Below are positions 61,396-64,000 of a stretch of 64,000 nt of DNA, one piece after another; the first letter of the stretch is position 1, and every line of letters starts with the position of its first letter. Under the pieces are notes generated by a model that had not been told where the DNA came from, made no database searches, and saw only the letters and a list, made by a program, of their open reading frames with translations. A program made the position numbers and the translations under genes. Source of the DNA: Halalkaliarchaeum sp. AArc-CO (GTDB lineage Archaea; Halobacteriota; Halobacteria; Halobacteriales; Haloferacaceae); the NCBI RefSeq assembly GCF_024972735.1, contig NZ_CP087723.1:2170001-2234000 (forward strand), read 5' to 3'.

Positions 61396-62691
61396 ATGAA
61401 GGCAGTGCTCGCAAAGCGCGTCGACAGCGGCACGGCCGATCTGACGGAGATCGAGGATCTCGCGGTTTCCGCGGGATACGACGTGGTGGGTCGACTCACC
61501 CAGACCCGGACGGAGGACGCGGCGTACCACTTCGGCGAGGGGAAGGTCGACGAACTCGCCGAGCTGGTCGACCGGACGGACGCCGATGCCGTCATCATCG
61601 ACAACGAAGTCGGTCCGTATCAGACGTTCAACCTCGGACAGAAGCTTCCGGAAGGCGTCGAAGTAGTCGACCGGTTCACGCTGATCCTCGACATCTTCGG
61701 GCAGCGGGCCAACACCCGAACGGCGCAGTTACAGGTAGAGCTGGCACAGCTGCGATACGAACTGCCGCGTGCGGAGGCGAAAGCGAGCCTGGCAAAACGC
61801 GACGAGCGGCCCGGATTTATGGGGCTGGGGGAGTACGACGAGTCCCGGGAACGGGACATCAAGCGCCAGATTTCCGAGATCCGCGAGGAGCTCGAATCGA
61901 TCGCGGACAAAGAGCGGTCCCGTCGCGAGCAGCGTCGCGACTCCGGGTTCGATCTGGTCGCGCTGGCCGGCTACACCAACGCGGGGAAGTCGACGCTGTT
62001 GCGCCAGCTCGCAGCGGAGTTGGACGTCGACGAAAACGTGGACCGTCACCCCGACCTGGCGACGACGGCCGAATCCGAAGACAGGCTGTTTACGACGCTC
62101 GGGACGACGACACGCCGGGCGAAGATGCAGCGGCGGGACGTGTTGCTGACGGACACCGTGGGCTTCATTTCGGATCTGCCACACTGGCTCGTCGAGTCGT
62201 TCCAGTCGACGCTGGACTCCGTCTACCGGGCCGACCTGGTGTTGCTCGTCGTCGACGCGGGGGAGCCGACCCAGACGATGCGCGAGAAGCTCGTTACCTC
62301 CCACGACACCCTCTATGAACGCAACGAGGCACCGATCGTCACCGTGTTCAACAAGATCGATCGGATTAGCGACGAGGAACTCGCGGAGAAACGCGCTGCG
62401 ATGTCGGACATCGCCCCGAACCCGGTGGCCGTGTCGGCGAAAACCGGCGCCGGGATCGACCGCCTGCGCGAGCGCGTCGAGGAGGAACTACCCGACTGGC
62501 ACCGGGAACGGCTGTTGTTGCCTCTCTCGGAGGCGACGATGGGCGTCGTCTCCTGGATCCACGACAACGCGCACGTAAAAGAGGAGACCTACTCCGAGGA
62601 GTACGTCACCCTGGAGTTCGAGGCCAGACCGGCAGTCGTCTCGAAGGCCCGGGCGAAAGCCGCCGAGATCGCGCCGGCCGAATCAGTCTGA
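61396..62691 (+). CDS. hflX: GTPase HflX
   Basis: A 431-residue ribosome-associated GTPase that splits or rescues stalled ribosomes under stress. The N-terminal HflX domain (FGEGKVDELAELV, IIDNEVGPYQTFNLGQKL in part) is followed by a coiled-coil linker and the G domain: G1 GYTNAGKSTLL, G3 DTVGFISDLP, G4 FNKIDRI, G5 VSAKTGAG. The C-terminal domain ends AESV. It converges with the Bat-type regulator, with a tandem duplication across the junction. Confidence 0.92.
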   Translation: MKAVLAKRVDSGTADLTEIEDLAVSAGYDVVGRLTQTRTEDAAYHFGEGKVDELAELVDRTDADAVIIDNEVGPYQTFNLGQKLPEGVEVVDRFTLILDIFGQRANTRTAQLQVELAQLRYELPRAEAKASLAKRDERPGFMGLGEYDESRERDIKRQISEIREELESIADKERSRREQRRDSGFDLVALAGYTNAGKSTLLRQLAAELDVDENVDRHPDLATTAESEDRLFTTLGTTTRRAKMQRRDVLLTDTVGFISDLPHWLVESFQSTLDSVYRADLVLLVVDAGEPTQTMREKLVTSHDTLYERNEAPIVTVFNKIDRISDEELAEKRAAMSDIAPNPVAVSAKTGAGIDRLRERVEEELPDWHRERLLLPLSEATMGVVSWIHDNAHVKEETYSEEYVTLEFEARPAVVSKARAKAAEIAPAESV

Positions 62692-62731
62692 GAGGATCGG
62701 CTCGAGATCAGTCTGAGAGGATCGGCTCGAG
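62682..62731. repeat. 25-bp perfect tandem duplication at the hflX / regulator junction
   Basis: Positions 62682-62706 and 62707-62731 are identical. The repeat spans the last codons and stop of hflX and the last codons and stop of the convergent regulator gene. Each copy therefore carries alternative ends for either gene. Confidence 0.9.
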
Positions 62732-63352
62732 GAGTTTCGTCTGGGCGGCCGCGAGGTGTTCTGCGAACGTCGAGTGGCTGATCCCCAGCGCCTCCGCGAC
62801 ATCGCCCGCGTTCGTCCCACTGTCGTAATCGAAATAGCCCATCGCGAAGGCGGTCCGGACCACCTCGCGCTGGCGCTCGGTGAGCCGGCTTCGGTTGACG
62901 AGCACGTAATCGTCACCTGCGCCGTCGTTCTCCCGCACGAGGTGGCGCAGTCGAACGTCGTCGAAGGCCGCCTGGAGGTCTGACACCACGGATCTGACCG
63001 CTTCCACGTCGGACGCGTACAGCCACAGGAAAAGCGCGCCGTTCTCCGCGCGGATCGCCGAGATGGGCGTCCCCGAGCGTTCGACCACCTCACAGACGCA
63101 GTCGTCGGCCGTCTCTCGCCTGAACCGATAGACGTCGATCCCGTCGGCGGAGAACACCTTGCGGATCTCCTCATCGGAAAGCGACTCGGTACCCTCCGGC
63201 GTGGTCAATTCGAACTCCTCGATGACGGCGCCCGACTCGACGCGAGAGGACCGCGTCACGCCATCGATCGGCCCGTCGATCTCACTGGAAGCACGAGCGA
63301 GGGGACATCCCGTCGCGTTGCGAACGACGAAGGCCGCCCGTATTCCGCTCAT
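62708..63352 (-). CDS. Bacterio-opsin-activator-type HTH regulator
   Basis: A 214-residue protein. The N-terminal 130 residues form a small-molecule-sensing domain of the Bat type. The C-terminal HTH_10 begins LTERQREVVRTAFAMGYFDY and runs to GISHSTFAEHLAAAQTKLLE. The family includes regulators of light, redox or catabolic genes; the target here is unknown. A nearby target could be hflX. The 3' end is duplicated in tandem across the gene junction. Confidence 0.85.
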   Translation of the reverse strand: MSGIRAAFVVRNATGCPLARASSEIDGPIDGVTRSSRVESGAVIEEFELTTPEGTESLSDEEIRKVFSADGIDVYRFRRETADDCVCEVVERSGTPISAIRAENGALFLWLYASDVEAVRSVVSDLQAAFDDVRLRHLVRENDGAGDDYVLVNRSRLTERQREVVRTAFAMGYFDYDSGTNAGDVAEALGISHSTFAEHLAAAQTKLLEPILSD

Positions 63353-63429
63353 AACGTAAAAGCAAGCCTACGAACTCAAAGAGTAGACTGGTCGTTGCCA
63401 ATAACTGAGAACGGGTGTGGGGGGAGCGA

Positions 63430-63990
63430 TCAGCCTTCGAGCCACCAGCCGAACCGTTTCTCCCAGAACTCCTCGTCCCGCGGCTTCTTGCTCTTGCCGT
63501 AGGTCTTCCGGTCCTGGATCCGCCGCTGGAGCACCTCGCGCGCCTCGCCGATGGCGTGGCTCGCGCCGTACCCCTCCCCGGATGCCATGTACAGCCCGCG
63601 GTCCGTGTGCAGACGGATTCGCGCGAGCAAAAGCGGCGTCCCTCGCAGCGTCTCATCGTGCTCGTGGAGGTGGATCCTCGCGTCGAGCACCGTCATGTTC
63701 CCGTCCCGCTGGTCGAACGAATCGACCATCTCCACGACCTCCGGGTAGCTCATGTCGTCCAGCAGGTCGCTGCCGTACAGCTGGACCGCCCGCGTCCCTT
63801 CGGCCTCCCAGGTGAGCGCCTCCAACACGTCGGTCTTCGTGACGATCCCGTTCGCCCCTCCGTCGTCGACGACGACGAGCGCCGAGCCGCCGACGTCGAA
63901 CATCTCCCCGACGGCCTCCTGTAGCGTCCGGTCGGGCGCGATCGTCCGCACGGGCGAGACCATGACGTCCCGGACCGGGAGTTCGAGCAT
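63430..63990 (-). CDS. CBS-domain protein with a C-terminal ribosome-hibernation-like segment
   Basis: A 186-residue protein. The N-terminal half contains CBS units: MVSPVRTIAPDRTLQEAVGE and NGIVTKTDVLEAL. From about residue 98, the sequence VLDARIHLHEHDETLRGTPL, ARIRLHTDRGLYMASGEGY and AIGEAREVLQRRIQDRKTY resembles the beta-strand/helix pattern of HPF/RaiA ribosome-binding proteins. Joining CBS nucleotide sensing to ribosome binding suggests an energy-controlled hibernation factor; this is an inference. The first ATG is 63990, near the window edge, so an upstream start is possible. Confidence 0.75.
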   Translation of the reverse strand: MLELPVRDVMVSPVRTIAPDRTLQEAVGEMFDVGGSALVVVDDGGANGIVTKTDVLEALTWEAEGTRAVQLYGSDLLDDMSYPEVVEMVDSFDQRDGNMTVLDARIHLHEHDETLRGTPLLLARIRLHTDRGLYMASGEGYGASHAIGEAREVLQRRIQDRKTYGKSKKPRDEEFWEKRFGWWLEG

Positions 63991-64000
63991 CCGGGCGAGC

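Overview
The window comes from a halophilic archaeon (class Halobacteria). The evidence is high G+C coding DNA, strongly acidic proteins, TATA-type promoters with little or no leader, Tat (twin-arginine) signals joined to lipoboxes, and typical haloarchaeal families: SepF, a bacterio-opsin-activator HTH protein, F420-type LLM oxidoreductase, halolysin-like subtilase, PGF-CTERM surface protein, archaeal AdkA and a CBS protein. I cannot assign a genus. I see no rRNA, tRNA, CRISPR array, transposase or prophage gene.

Region 1 (1-9.5 kb) is catabolic and accessory. It holds an IclR regulator, a convergent MmgE/PrpD protein, carbamate kinase plus ornithine carbamoyltransferase without an arginine deiminase, a Tat-exported M14 carboxypeptidase and a predicted P-loop GTPase labelled cyclic-2,3-diphosphoglycerate-synthase-like. 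An orphan iron-type ABC ATPase follows, behind a near-consensus DtxR/Idr operator. Spacers here are long, AT-rich and contain several dyads.

Region 2 (9.7-12.9 kb) holds a winged-helix membrane protein, an LLM oxidoreductase and a DNA photolyase.

Region 3 (12.97-21.3 kb) is the most unusual part. A complete iron-type ABC importer (fused double permease, Tat lipoprotein, ATPase) is interleaved with three paralogues of the 4,5-dihydroxyphthalate-decarboxylase/NMT1-like family and a flavin reductase. It looks like an uptake and conversion island for an unidentified, perhaps aromatic, substrate.

Region 4 (21.4-26.8 kb) has a candidate 42-residue protein, an aldehyde:ferredoxin oxidoreductase and a four-gene polar amino-acid ABC importer.

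Region 5 (26.9-42.6 kb) is core metabolism and maintenance: heme A synthase, an M24-fold protein lacking metal ligands, a membrane protein, AdkA, PadR, lipoyl synthase, a complete 2-oxoacid dehydrogenase operon (E1 alpha, E1 beta, E2 with two E3-binding domains, E3), UvrA, a PrsW-type protease and SepF.

Region 6 (42.7-64 kb) has the halolysin, several haloarchaea-specific small proteins, a NifU-like protein, two alpha/beta hydrolases, citrate synthase, thiolase, an AAA ATPase with a His-Asp tail coupled to a metallo-beta-lactamase, a beta-propeller membrane protein, a PGF-CTERM metalloprotease, cytidine deaminase, 6-phosphogluconate dehydrogenase, MsrA, HflX, a Bat-type regulator and the CBS protein. 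Three convergent gene ends carry unexpected repeats: two short tandem duplications and one 82-bp nested palindrome.
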